NCBI GenBank assembly: GCA_965197405.1
Contig: OZ240206.1
Coordinates: forward strand, 3,286,001 to 3,350,000
Source: G965197405 sp965197405
Lineage (GTDB): Bacteria; Chloroflexota; Dehalococcoidia; Lucifugimonadales; JAGWBF01
DNA: 64,000 nucleotides
Direction: 5' to 3'
Part shown: piece after piece, positions 34,001-41,490 of the stretch
Layout of the letters: each line of letters opens with the position of its first letter
How positions within the stretch are numbered: position 1 is the first letter of the stretch
Notes under the pieces: generated by a model
Told to the model about the DNA's origin: nothing
The model's database searches: none
What the model saw: the letters and a program-made list of their open reading frames with translations, nothing else
Program-made: the position numbers and the translations under genes

Positions 34001-36492
34001 CTGATCAAACCGCGCTGGCCTGCCGGAGTAGCAGCGTTCTGGATCGAGAAGTACTTGTTGGCGTCAGCCCCGCTCAGATCGAACTGCAAATTGGCAGTGT
34101 CGTTAGTGACGTGTTCGTCAGCGCGCGGGTCGGCCTCCCGGTCTGCCCGTTCTTCCAAAAAGCCGTCAAAGACGTTCAATCTGCCGGTGGAGACAACCTG
34201 ATGCCCGACAGTGGCGGTATCGGTGTCAGTCCGAGCCTCAAGCTCCGTCTTCGTGAGTTGTATGGTTTGGTTTTCCAGTACGTACCTTGTGTAGCTCGTG
34301 ACTTCGTCCTCTGCCTTACGGTTGGCAATGAGGGTCACGTCAGCAACGTCATCCGAGTAGAACTTGGGAGGCGTATTTAGGCCGCTCTCATCCACGAGAG
34401 GGGTTGTTGTGTCGTCAGGATCAACATCATTGGCCCGCACTTCAACTGGCGTAACACCTGACAGTGGATACGTAGCCGTTTCAGCGTTGCCGCCGCCGTC
34501 CGTGTACCTCGCGGTGACGGCCAGCACACCAGCCTCTCCGGTTGCCGGGGTGTAGGTGGAAGTATCGCCCGAAGATTTGACGGTGTCTGCCGCAACCGTA
34601 TTGCCATCCACCGTCCATGTCCAAGTGATTAATGTCGGTATGTCGTCCTGGTCTTTCAGGGTGGCCGTGATCGGCGTGCCAACCTGGGCCTGTACATGCG
34701 ACAGGGTGATCGTCCCTTCGTCATTCGAGTCGGCCACCCGGATGGTGACGTCTCTCCGCCCTATCTCCCAGTCCTCGTCCCAGGCGACCACCGTGATTTC
34801 GTAGACGTTGTCCCCCGGGGTCCCGCCTTTATCTGCCGCATTCTCGAGGTCAGGCGCGCTCTTGAATCGGAGCACCGGGGACGCTGCCATAGCAGGCGTA
34901 GTAACCGTCGGGGGTGGCCCGGTGTCGACTACTGCGCCGTCTACATCAGCCGAGTTTGTGTAAGCACTTTCCGACCCTACAAACTGGAACTTGCTGGCAT
35001 CGTCGCCAGTGATCTGCCACTCGATATCTCTATCTGCGGCGTTCAAAGTTCCGTCGTCGTCCAGGTCGTTGTCGGTTGCCATGTAGGTAGCCTGGTTGTC
35101 TGCTGTAACGTCAGCAGGGGAAGGGTGAGCAGGGCTAGGTGGCTCAGCGTCGCTTTGGGTAGGGTCTCTAAACAGAAGAAGGTGGCTTGTGCCATCAGAG
35201 TCTTGATTCTCGAAGTAGGTCAACGCGGCCGGGCCCATTACCTGTGGGGCTTCGACCTCGTCAAGCACGTGGATGGTCACGATGGCCCGGCCAATTTCAC
35301 CGGACGGGTCCGTGGCATTGGCCGTAACTTCCAACTGAATGCCGTTGGCCGGATCGTCGTCTCGGTCGGCGAGACCACTTTCCTTGTTCAGTGGAGACTT
35401 GGTCATAATCTGGCCGGTTATCTGGTCGATGGAGAAGAGTCCATCGTCTAGAGTGTCGCCATCCCCGGTAGTATCTGCAACGCCGTCACCCAGCGAGTAG
35501 GTCAGCACGTCGCGGGGGCCGCCGGGGTCGCTGGCGTGGTTCCATGCCAGATGGTCGTTGTCGGTGGCGAACACCGGCGGGCCGACCTTCATTCCAGGCG
35601 GGGTGTTCTCCTCTATCCGCCTGCTGGTTTGCATGCCGTCCTCAGTAGGGTCCTCGTCCTCGTCCCGGAACATGGGAGCAACGTTCGCGGCAGGCGCGGC
35701 CCGCACGGCGAATTTGGACTCTAGAGACACCCCGATATAGTCTGTCCCGTGCGAGTCCTGGTACTGCGCAGTGGCCCGCAGTTTCTTCCCCACGTCACCG
35801 GCTCGCGGCGTGTAGGCGGCATTCACTGCCAAGTCAATTTCTTCAAAGACGCCAGAGCCAGTGTCGGTCTCCACCTCCCATTGCCAGTCGGGGGTGCGGA
35901 GTCCTCTGATGTCACCGTCAGCCAACGTAGCCGTAAGCGTCTCCCCGACCTCGGGCTGGCGGTTTGAGAAAGTTACGGTCCCTGGCTCTTCCTTGCCTCT
36001 GACCTGGACCGTTATCTGCACACGCAAAAACTTCTCGCCGTCTCCGACTTTCGCCATTACCTTGTAGACGTTCATATCTGCAAGGCTTCCAGTGTTAACC
36101 GACGACCGCGGATTCTCGTAGTCGGGCGGACTCTTGAAAGTCAACACGGCCGAATCCCGGTCGATGCTGAAGTGGCCATAGTCGGGGAAAGCGGTCAAAT
36201 CGGCCGCGCTGCCGGCCGGGTCGTTCTCGTCGACGACCAATTCCCAGACCTTTACGACCTGAGTGAAGTCCTTCTCTAGCGCTGACAGTTTGGCCACCTG
36301 GCCTATGCCATGCTCTACGAATTCGTAGTAGCAAACCGCTTTCCTGTCGTCAGCAGTCGTGCCCACTGTTTGGCATCCCTCGGTCTGCGTCTGCGCCCCG
36401 ACGGGCCGGATGGCCAAGAACGCCGCCACGAGAGCCAGCAGCGTCACCAAGATGATTCCCTTGTATGCCATGCTTCCGTATCTAGTTGCCAT
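31015..36492 (-). CDS. Cadherin-repeat surface protein with C-terminal EF-hand module
   Basis: 1,825 residues from ATG 36492 (AAGGAG 11 bases upstream). Signal peptide MAYKGIILVTLLALVAAFLAIRPVGAQT. It is made of many cadherin-type repeats marked by DYE(T/N)...YMVTVKATD, SIDVTITVTDVNEAP and related strings, with conserved acidic calcium-binding positions. Repeats in the C-terminal third (about 31200-32700 in the DNA) are near identical. The extreme C-terminus, DLYDNNKNDKIDREEVLDAIDDFF...ITREQVLDLIDLFFEGLLAS, is an EF-hand/dockerin-like calcium motif and not a membrane anchor. Likely secreted or cell-associated calcium-dependent adhesin. A hairpin at 36550-36586 separates it from the peptidase genes. 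Confidence 0.88.
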   Translation of the reverse strand: MATRYGSMAYKGIILVTLLALVAAFLAIRPVGAQTQTEGCQTVGTTADDRKAVCYYEFVEHGIGQVAKLSALEKDFTQVVKVWELVVDENDPAGSAADLTAFPDYGHFSIDRDSAVLTFKSPPDYENPRSSVNTGSLADMNVYKVMAKVGDGEKFLRVQITVQVRGKEEPGTVTFSNRQPEVGETLTATLADGDIRGLRTPDWQWEVETDTGSGVFEEIDLAVNAAYTPRAGDVGKKLRATAQYQDSHGTDYIGVSLESKFAVRAAPAANVAPMFRDEDEDPTEDGMQTSRRIEENTPPGMKVGPPVFATDNDHLAWNHASDPGGPRDVLTYSLGDGVADTTGDGDTLDDGLFSIDQITGQIMTKSPLNKESGLADRDDDPANGIQLEVTANATDPSGEIGRAIVTIHVLDEVEAPQVMGPAALTYFENQDSDGTSHLLLFRDPTQSDAEPPSPAHPSPADVTADNQATYMATDNDLDDDGTLNAADRDIEWQITGDDASKFQFVGSESAYTNSADVDGAVVDTGPPPTVTTPAMAASPVLRFKSAPDLENAADKGGTPGDNVYEITVVAWDEDWEIGRRDVTIRVADSNDEGTITLSHVQAQVGTPITATLKDQDDIPTLITWTWTVDGNTVAADTVKSSGDTSTYTPATGEAGVLAVTARYTDGGGNAETATYPLSGVTPVEVRANDVDPDDTTTPLVDESGLNTPPKFYSDDVADVTLIANRKAEDEVTSYTRYVLENQTIQLTKTELEARTDTDTATVGHQVVSTGRLNVFDGFLEERADREADPRADEHVTNDTANLQFDLSGADANKYFSIQNAATPAGQRGLISTKMALDFETKSTYTVMVTATDPAGRMDTVTVTIEVLDVPEIEGVEQRIRVDENTKEIAALYNSYTQKTNLGGLKWSLLTTDATPGLELQTSPDSHNRNNPGSIDCHYDATNEGLCDNFRFSRFNTSDTTLLFAIGTGEDHDAPNFEDPKDRGTGDEEGDNIYKIVVRVAFANLRSHGGVNHPNPEDDEKNDRVIWIRVDDVDEAPSFADDASTRLIAENSDDTLPSISINRSVLGTVTATDPEDTGSADGKKLTYTLDAGTYDNLFQIVPSSGEILTRSRLNYEALDELEEMGPDGGQHRIIEGLRVTATDSAMPMGNSDGIDANIRVNDVNETPIPVANLSISGDATRVSDYAENQEDTTVGTYTVSGDNEDTAVWGNLEGPDAGHFKLERTDAGRTLKFKTAPDYENPMGGENDNSNTYEVTLKVTTPSDSEDIGTLDVTVEVTDVPELGTISGTASPDDYMENGTGPVATYTTTGPDTATWSVEGDDRRAFSISSGGMLEFSSPPNFEDPADANTDNEYMVTVKATGGGETDTIDVTITVTDVPELGTISGPASPDDYMENGTGPVATYTTTGPDTATWSVEGDDGGAFNITGGTLEFSSPPNFEAPADANTDNVYMVTVKATGGGEMATIDLTITVTGVNEAPMVSGDATPDYEENGTGPVATYTATDPENDMITWSLSGADMGDFTIEGGVLMFNSPPDYEAKATYTVMVTATDPDEESGSLTVTVMVTNVNENMPMFPAETATRSIVENQPAGRLIGAAIAATDADDADTLTYTLSGTGAASFAIDSTTGQLRTKAALDYETKMTYMVTVNANDGNGGTDSIDVTINVTDVNDAPAFPSTELGARDIAENTAAGMDIGAPVAAADADTGDTLTYTLGGTDGADFAIDDETGQLMTAVALDYETKPTYMVTVTATDPDRASDSIDVTITVTDEPEPETVKDLYDNNKNDKIDREEVLDAIDDFFAPDASITREQVLDLIDLFFEGLLAS

Positions 36493-36549
36493 TATGTCGT
36501 ACACTCCTTGCTACTATGTTTATCACAAACGGGTATAACCGCAGGGCCA

Positions 36550-36586
36550 CCCCTGCCTATCCGCTCTCGTCGAGGACAGGCAGGGG
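36550..36586 (-). terminator. Hairpin between peptidase operon and cadherin gene
   Basis: CCCCTGCCT (36550-36558) pairs perfectly with AGGCAGGGG (36578-36586). No T-tract on either strand, so it may be a REP-type palindrome with terminator function. Confidence 0.45.
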
Positions 36587-36662
36587 GGCTGCGGCCATAG
36601 CAGAGGAGGTGAGAGTATTCCTTGAAATGTCCCCTGGTCAAATTACCTCACTCATTACTACG

Positions 36663-36965
36663 CTAGAATGCCCGCCCACACCACTTCACCTCTCCGAAGA
36701 TGATCATGTGCTCCTCCAGGGGGAACGCTTTATGGGTCGGGTTGTCGCTCAGGAACCACCACCGTCTACAGTATTTGGCCCGCTTCACCAGCATCCGGTG
36801 CCTGTCCTGTAGCACGAGAATGTGGTCACCAAGCAGCGATGACCGGCCGTAGTCCACCAGGATGGCGTCGCCCCCCTCAAGAGTGGGTGACATCGAGTCT
36901 TCCATCACCCGGAGCACAGCGGCGTTTTCGTCGTCAATGTGCTCCCGATCCATCGTATCATCCAC
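36663..36965 (-). CDS. Stand-alone S24/LexA-type peptidase domain
   Basis: 100 residues with GTG start at 36965; an ATG at 36953 is an alternative. VMEDSMSPTLEGGDAILVDYG carries the serine nucleophile (S24), and HRMLVKRAKYCRRWWFLSDNP the lysine (K61); the 37-residue spacing equals that in LexA/UmuD-type Ser-Lys proteases. No helix-turn-helix is present, unlike phage repressors. The start overlaps the stop of the retropepsin gene (TAGTG). It may self-process or act on a partner, or be the remnant of a repressor. Confidence 0.7.
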   Translation of the reverse strand: MDDTMDREHIDDENAAVLRVMEDSMSPTLEGGDAILVDYGRSSLLGDHILVLQDRHRMLVKRAKYCRRWWFLSDNPTHKAFPLEEHMIIFGEVKWCGRAF

Positions 36966-37666
36966 TATGAAACTACAAACCTCGATTGCTTGTCAAGGGG
37001 GCGAAGCAACCTACTGCGCCGGGGTTGTGGCGCTTCCCGCAGGAGGGCCTGGGCCTTCAGGCGATCACCTTTCCGAGCCGCGCGCCCGGTAAGAGTCAGG
37101 ACAGGCTCGCCCACATCCGAGGGCGCGGCCCACACCACCGCGGTCTGTCCGTCTTCGGGGTATGCCAGCCCCTGAAAGTCGGGGGGGGGGTAAGCGGGGC
37201 GCGGGAGGCCCCCGGCGGGGCGGGAAGCGCCCGCGCCCACAAGCGTCAATGGGAGATAAACAGGGTTGAACACGGTGTTGCGGTTACCCCTCGGTTCTAT
37301 GATTACGCGCCCGCCGTCAGTGATTTCCACGTACAGGCTATGGCTGTCCATCAGGTCCATGCCCAGCAGGGGTACGACGCCCACTGCGTCAATGTCAATG
37401 TATCGTGGCCGACCGTCCCAGACCACTGTGGCGCCGTGGACGTTGAAGGCCACCACCGTACCGTCAGCCAGAGCCGACCGGCTGCGGATCACAAAGGGCA
37501 ACTCCAACTCAGCCACCAGCTCCGGCGGCAAGGCGAGATTGCCGCTGTACCCGGTGTCTATCACGGCTTCTATCTCCCGCTCCCGGTCCTCCGGACCTCG
37601 TACCGGAAGGCTCACTACCGCTTCAAGAAAGCCGTTCACCACACCCTCGATCACTTGGATCTCCAC
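36965..37666 (-). CDS. Retropepsin-like (clan AA) aspartic protease with unusual tail
   Basis: GTG start at 37666. Residues 1-133 match the bacterial clan AA family: VVSLPVRGPEDREREIEAVIDTGYSGNLALPPELVAEL (catalytic D37-T-G) and VVPLLGMDLMDSHSLYVEITDGGRVIIEP. Family members normally stop near this last segment. Here the frame continues for another 100 residues, through a run of ten G at 37181-37190 (PPP in the protein), into a sequence of no recognised family (GLAYPEDGQTAVVWAAPSDVGEPVLTLTG). It overlaps the upstream partner gene by 16 bp, indicating translational coupling. The homopolymer could change the tail by slippage. Confidence 0.72.
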   Translation of the reverse strand: MEIQVIEGVVNGFLEAVVSLPVRGPEDREREIEAVIDTGYSGNLALPPELVAELELPFVIRSRSALADGTVVAFNVHGATVVWDGRPRYIDIDAVGVVPLLGMDLMDSHSLYVEITDGGRVIIEPRGNRNTVFNPVYLPLTLVGAGASRPAGGLPRPAYPPPDFQGLAYPEDGQTAVVWAAPSDVGEPVLTLTGRAARKGDRLKAQALLREAPQPRRSRLLRPLDKQSRFVVS

Positions 37667-37923
37667 AGGGAACTGTCCCCGAAGGTGCGCAACGTCGGAT
37701 GCCCCACCCGCACCAACCAGGCATCGGCGTCCGGGCGTCGGGCACGCAGACGCTCCGCTGCGGCAAGGACGCTACCGGCGATGGCGTAGTCCCCGCTGTC
37801 CACGTCGATGGCGACGTACTCGCCATGATGGTCCGCCTCAACAAGATGGCGGATGTCCCTATCGTATACCTCGTCGCCGAGGCGACCCGTCTCCTCGGCA
37901 GGCCGGCGGACTGGCGTTGCCAT
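37651..37923 (-). CDS. Small conserved protein paired with retropepsin-like gene
   Basis: 90 residues: GDEVYDRDIRHLVEADHHGEYVAIDVDSGDYAIAGSVLAAAERLRARRPDADAWLVRVGHPTLRTFG. This pattern (IY-x-x-x-I-R at the front, E-x-x-x-x-G-x-(Y/F)-x-x-x-D-x-x-x-G-D-Y, then a helix and RVG) is found in many cyanobacterial and chloroflexal genomes directly before clan AA aspartic proteases. Function unknown; perhaps substrate or inhibitor of the protease. The overlap with the next gene supports co-expression. ATG at 37923 is preceded by GAAGAG. Confidence 0.7.
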   Translation of the reverse strand: MATPVRRPAEETGRLGDEVYDRDIRHLVEADHHGEYVAIDVDSGDYAIAGSVLAAAERLRARRPDADAWLVRVGHPTLRTFGDSSLWRSK

Positions 37924-38040
37924 CTCTTCGACCCCTTTCGCAGGGCATTGTTCCTACCGATGCGATTCTACCATATTGCGGTGGTTTTAGACAAAAAAGG
38001 GGTGCACACCAGGGCAATCGCATATAAAGTAAATTCGTAA

Positions 38041-38365
38041 TTAAGGACCTCCAGAATTACCATGTTGGATGTATATTATACTCGTATTTAGGTTGATTTA
38101 TGGGCAGCATTGACTTATTTTAGGCTATGATGCGATCACCCTGGGGTGCACACGGGTCTTTTCATTTTCTGTAAAACCGCACATCGTCATTCCGGCCTGT
38201 CTGCGGCAGGCAGGGAATCCAGTGGGAGCCCAAGCTGTAGATTCCCACTTTCGTGGGAATGACGGGTGTGGACATTAGACACTTTTCACGGACCTGCCTC
38301 ACCATCAGGCAGGGTTGAGCGACTTTGAAAAGACCCTGGGGGTGCACACATGGCCTGGCGGTCCG
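38041..38365. other. A/T-rich intergenic stretch with REP-like repeat
   Basis: 38041-38160 is markedly AT-rich with no gene seen. 38185-38264 is a repeat with inverted ends CGTCATTCC/GGAATGACG and internal stems GCCTG...CAGGC and GTGGGA...TCCCAC, the typical layout of a dispersed REP/MITE-like sequence. A smaller CCTGCCT...AGGCAGG palindrome is at about 38293-38313. GGGGTGCACAC occurs three times (about 38000, 38141, 38339). Confidence 0.6.
38185..38264. repeat. 80-bp REP/MITE-like palindromic repeat
   Basis: Starts CGTCATTCC and ends GGAATGACG, with two internal hairpins. Sequences of this CGTCATTCC...GGAATGACG type are common as dispersed non-coding repeats in bacteria. No target duplication was identified. 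Confidence 0.65.
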
Positions 38366-38440
38366 GGCCGAAAAGCAAGAAAGGCGACATATATGAACGA
38401 GCCTGGGGAGGCCGCCGCTGCGTTGGCGGCCTCCCCTTCT
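38366..38440 (-). terminator. Copy 3 of dispersed GGGGAGGCC hairpin element
   Basis: GGGGAGGCCGCC (38405-38416) pairs perfectly over 12 bp with GGCGGCCTCCCC (38425-38436), loop 8. On the minus strand it is followed by CATATATGTCG and TTTCTTGC. It lies 72 bp beyond the stop of the four-HTH gene at 38513, which fits a terminator for that gene. Confidence 0.7.
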
Positions 38441-38512
38441 CCAGTGCGGTCCAGCGACCCGTGTCGACCACCTTCGTTTCCCGCTCCAAGCAGAGCGCCC
38501 ATTAGAAAAGGA

Positions 38513-39634
38513 CTAAGCTGCCGTCGCCTCCGGCTGCTTCAGCATGGCGGAGTAGCCCCGCTCGACGACGTGGGTCACTGACAACCGGCCCGCGCCGTCG
38601 TATCCGGCACGGTAGGCGTACTCCGCCTTAGCGCCCCATGGCACCCGGCCGCCGACCCGAATGGAGCCGCCGCCGTCCTTACTGCCACGCCCAGGCCCAC
38701 CGGCGCCGCGCACCACCATCCCGCTCCGCTCGCCCTTCCGCCAACCCAGCACCTTCACCTCGGCGGGCATGACCCGCTCCTCCGCCTTCGGCCGCTGGAA
38801 CAGGACCCGGTGCAGCTTCTTCAGAACCCCCGGCGACGGATTGTTCCTGCCGGTCATGATCCTCGAAAGATGCCCGGAGCTGACGCCGGCACGACGGGCA
38901 ACCTCGTTCTGACTGAGCCTGTGAGCATCCATCCGACCCCACACGGCTTCACGATCAACGCCGGTGCGCCTCGCAGGGGCAACCTTCGCCGGAGCCTCCA
39001 GCACCGACGCGACCCGCGCCCGGACCTTCACGCCCATGTTCCGGTGACCGCGCGACACCTGGGTCATGTAGCCGTAGGACACCCCCACCCGGTCGGCCAG
39101 GTCCTGCATGCTCATACCTTGCTCACGAGCACGCTCCCGGATGTAGCTGCTCTCCCCGCTCACCACGCATCCCTGACGGTTGGCGCACTGTGCGGGGGCG
39201 ATCTTCGCCGGAGCCTTTAGCGCCGACTCAACCCTGGCCTGTACCTTCACGCCCATGTGCCTGCGGCCCCGAGATACGTCCGACATGTAGCCGTAGGACA
39301 CGCCTGCGCGGTCGGCCAGGTCCTTCATGGTCATGCCCAGGGTGCGGGCGCGCTCCCTGATGAAGCTGCTCTCCCCGGTCACCACGCCGCCCTGGCGGTA
39401 GACGGTCCCCTGGCCGGGGACCTCTCCCAAGACCGCCGCGACCTTCTCCCGCATCTTCGGCGTCCACGGCCTGCTCCCGTTCGCAATCTGCGAAAGGTAG
39501 CCAGCGGACACGCCCATCAGCGCCGCAAGCTCCTTCATGGTGAGCCCGCGCCGCCTGGCCGCGGCCCTGAGCTCGCTCTCAGCTCCCGCCGTCTCCTTGG
39601 TCCGATTGGTCTGTGCCGTCGTTGCCGTCGTCAT
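38513..39634 (-). CDS. Four-HTH (XRE-like) tandem DNA-binding protein, copy 2
   Basis: 373 residues, ATG at 39634 behind AAGGAGG (7-base spacer). Four tandem XRE-type units, for example TMKELAALMGVSAGYLSQIANG, TMKDLADRAGVSYGYMSDVSRG, SMQDLADRVGVSYGYMTQVSRG and SQNEVARRAGVSSGHLSRIMTG. The C-terminal part (VMPAEVKVLGWRKGERSGMVV...VPWGAKAEYAYRAGYDG) is nearly identical to copy 1 at 16136, while HTH3 and linkers differ more. Units 2 and 3 are most alike, suggesting internal duplication. It lies last in a minus-strand set (42851, 40687, 40088, this gene) just before the conjugation operon, and may bind the long palindrome at 43965-44011; that link is inference. Confidence 0.85.
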   Translation of the reverse strand: MTTATTAQTNRTKETAGAESELRAAARRRGLTMKELAALMGVSAGYLSQIANGSRPWTPKMREKVAAVLGEVPGQGTVYRQGGVVTGESSFIRERARTLGMTMKDLADRAGVSYGYMSDVSRGRRHMGVKVQARVESALKAPAKIAPAQCANRQGCVVSGESSYIRERAREQGMSMQDLADRVGVSYGYMTQVSRGHRNMGVKVRARVASVLEAPAKVAPARRTGVDREAVWGRMDAHRLSQNEVARRAGVSSGHLSRIMTGRNNPSPGVLKKLHRVLFQRPKAEERVMPAEVKVLGWRKGERSGMVVRGAGGPGRGSKDGGGSIRVGGRVPWGAKAEYAYRAGYDGAGRLSVTHVVERGYSAMLKQPEATAA

Positions 39635-40087
39635 GTCGCTTCCTCCTTGTAATGAAGAAGCGGGACCGCCCCCCTGTGGGAGACAGTCCCGCTCGGTATC
39701 GCGTCCCGGTGGCCGGGACTGCCTCCGTGAGTGGCGTTGTGGCCGTGTCGCACGGCCGGTTGCGGCGTACCCATAGGGGACGCCGTGTGCAAGGCAAGTC
39801 CCCTGAGTCAGATCAAGGGCAAGCCTCGTCTCGCATCGAGCACAGGTCTTCTCCGTTGAAGAGGGTCGGGAGAGGACCCATGCGATGGCTGTGGAGTTGG
39901 GAAAAGGGGGATGGAGGCCCGCAGGGAGTGCGGGCTGAGGGAGTGGGGAGGGCCGGAGACCCTCGATAGAGGCTGCTACCGGGCGGCTCGCTCCGCCCGT
40001 TCAAGCAGGCGCAGCCCAGGTCCCTGCGAGTCGCAGAGGCCCGGGGAGGACGTGCGTTTCAGTTCGGGATTGCGCCGAGAGTGCGAG
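39635..40087. other. Intergenic stretch with several hairpins
   Basis: No gene recognised. Holds the leader hairpin at 39660-39692, a GTCCCGG/CCGGGAC stem at about 39700, GCCCGCA/TGCGGGC at about 39917, and GGGCGG/CCGCCC at about 39980. The two short ORFs across it lack start signals. Confidence 0.5.
39660..39692 (-). promoter_or_regulatory. Leader hairpin upstream of four-HTH gene copy 2
   Basis: GCGGGAC (39660-39666) pairs with GTCCCGC (39686-39692). On the minus strand the stem is followed by TTCTTCATT and directly by the ribosome-binding site AAGGAGG. Same attenuator-like placement as at 17303-17342 and 40613-40652. Confidence 0.6.
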
Positions 40088-40567
40088 TCAAGCCTTCACC
40101 AAGGGCCTCAGCCCCCGCAGGCTGCGCCGGGAGACCAGCTTGCCGGTCTTCCAGCGCAGCCCAAGGACCGCCGCGACCTCAAGGGTCCCGCCGTCGCTCG
40201 TGGGAACCAGCGCGGCGGCCCGGCCCACGTCCTGGCTGTAGAGCATCACGTCGCGCCCCCCGAAGCGCCGCCTCACCAGGTCCGTCCACTCGGCGTAGGC
40301 CCACCGAGCCTGATGCGGCTCAGCCTTCGTCGTGTCCATGCCGGCGAGTACCGCCAGAGCTGCGTCAACGTCCCCGGCCTGCCTGAGCCGCCGCGCCTCG
40401 TGAACGCTCTTGGCCACGCTCGGTGTCTCCGTCGCCAGTGCCGTCTCCGGCTGCTCCGAGAACAGCGCCGCCATCACCCGGTCCACCAGCTCTTCGAGGC
40501 TGCGCCGGGGCTTTCCCACCGTCGCCATCGTCCGATTGCCAGTTGCCAATGTTGCTGTTGTCATCAT
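40088..40567 (-). CDS. Hypothetical protein of the regulatory module
   Basis: 159 residues from ATG 40567 behind AGGAGG. Low-complexity N-terminus (TTATLATGNRT, like the MTTAT start of the four-HTH proteins), then KPRRSLEELVDRVMAALF and a region SVAKSVHEARRLRQAGDVDAALAVLAGMDTTKAEPHQARWAYAEWTDLVRRRFGGRDVMLYSQDVGRAAALVP that could be a short helical-repeat domain, with a basic C-terminus. No family recognised. Present only in the second copy of the module. A hairpin with T-rich tail lies in its leader (40613-40652). Confidence 0.6.
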   Translation of the reverse strand: MMTTATLATGNRTMATVGKPRRSLEELVDRVMAALFSEQPETALATETPSVAKSVHEARRLRQAGDVDAALAVLAGMDTTKAEPHQARWAYAEWTDLVRRRFGGRDVMLYSQDVGRAAALVPTSDGGTLEVAAVLGLRWKTGKLVSRRSLRGLRPLVKA

Positions 40568-40612
40568 GTACCTCCTGTGCGTTGTGTTGCCTTTGCGTTG
40601 CGCCCGGTTGCG

Positions 40613-40652
40613 GGCAAAGAAGAAGGGCCGGCTCTGGTTGGAACCGACCCTT
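40613..40652 (-). promoter_or_regulatory. Leader hairpin upstream of hypothetical gene 40088
   Basis: AAGGGCCGG (40623-40631) pairs with CCGACCCTT (40644-40652) with one mismatch. On the minus strand TCTTCTTTGC follows, identical in layout to the hairpin at 17303-17342. The surrounding GCGCCCG(G/C)TTGCGGGC stem is also shared. Confidence 0.6.
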
Positions 40653-40686
40653 CTGGTTGGGACGTGCTATGTGTGGCTCAAGTCCG

Positions 40687-41199
40687 TCAGCGGCGGAACC
40701 TCCCTGCCCGGCGTCGCATCAGGGCTCGTGACGTCAGCCACGAGCCTACGCTGAACCCAAGACAGTTGAGGATCGCCACCTCCAGGCCATGGCCGAGCAG
40801 CAACGGAGCGGAGAATGCCAGCCCAGCCACGCCATACCACTCGAACCTCCACCTAGGCCACTCCCTGAGCCACCAGAGCCTGTCAACCGGCTCGGCCAGA
40901 GATTCGTAGGCGCTCCGAAGGGGCCACCCTATCTGCACCCCCAGGGCGTCCGCCGCCACTTCGTGAGAGCAGCCCCCAGTGTGGCAGCGCGCGTCAATGC
41001 CGTTGCCGCCGGGCCTTTGCTTGAACGCCAGCCGGTCCGACTCCCCGCCATGGCAGACCGCCGTCGTCCAGAACCAGCCCCGCTCGAAGCTGACGTGATG
41101 CGGCAGCCGATTGGCGATCCACAATGCGCTTGGTCCCACGTACTGCTCCCTCACGTCCATGCCTCCCTCGTCGTCGATGTCCGTCCGTTCCGATTCCAT
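40687..41199 (-). CDS. Primase-type zinc-finger (CHC2-like) protein with C-terminal membrane segment
   Basis: 170 residues if it starts at ATG 41199, which has GGAAGGAGG 4 bases upstream; longer starts up to 41328 are possible. FERGWFWTTAVCHGGESDRLAFKQRPGGNGIDARCHTGGCSHEVAADALG has the C-H...C-x(4)-C spacing and flanking residues of DnaG/phage-primase zinc domains. No TOPRIM or polymerase domain follows; instead there is a hydrophobic helix pair (GVAGLAFSAPLLLGHGLEVAILNCLGFSV) and a basic end. Perhaps a truncated primase-like accessory protein of the mobile element; function unproven. Confidence 0.6.
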   Translation of the reverse strand: MESERTDIDDEGGMDVREQYVGPSALWIANRLPHHVSFERGWFWTTAVCHGGESDRLAFKQRPGGNGIDARCHTGGCSHEVAADALGVQIGWPLRSAYESLAEPVDRLWWLREWPRWRFEWYGVAGLAFSAPLLLGHGLEVAILNCLGFSVGSWLTSRALMRRRAGRFRR

Positions 41200-41425
41200 G
41201 TCGCCTCCTTCCCCAATGTCGTGTGTCCGCAATGCTTCCATGCTTGTCATACCTCCTTCATGTGCTTGAACTTCGATGTCCTTGACTGCGTGAACCCGTG
41301 TCGCAGTTCCAACGCCGCAGCCGACCACGAGCCGAATGCGGGACGCCGGAGTGAGAGAAGAAGCGGCCTAGGGCAAAAGACCTACGGAGCAGCCGCGAAG
41401 ACGTGAGTGCTCGGCCGGTGCGAAG

Positions 41426-41490
41426 AGCCTGCCCCGTACTTGATACGGGGGCGCACCTCGACCAAAGCCTGCCCCGTATTCGATACGAGG
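41426..41490 (+). repeat. REP-like palindromes, copies 2 and 3
   Basis: Copy 2 (41426-41451) has CCCCGTACTTGATACGGGG; copy 3 (41466-41490) has CCCCGTATTCGATACGAGG, with one stem mismatch. Both follow AGCCTG, as in copy 1 at 17609. Confidence 0.75.

Noticed and set aside
37266..38027. 253-codon plus-strand frame opposite the retropepsin pair
   Set aside because: Antisense to two recognised proteins; S/R/P-rich composition without a family.
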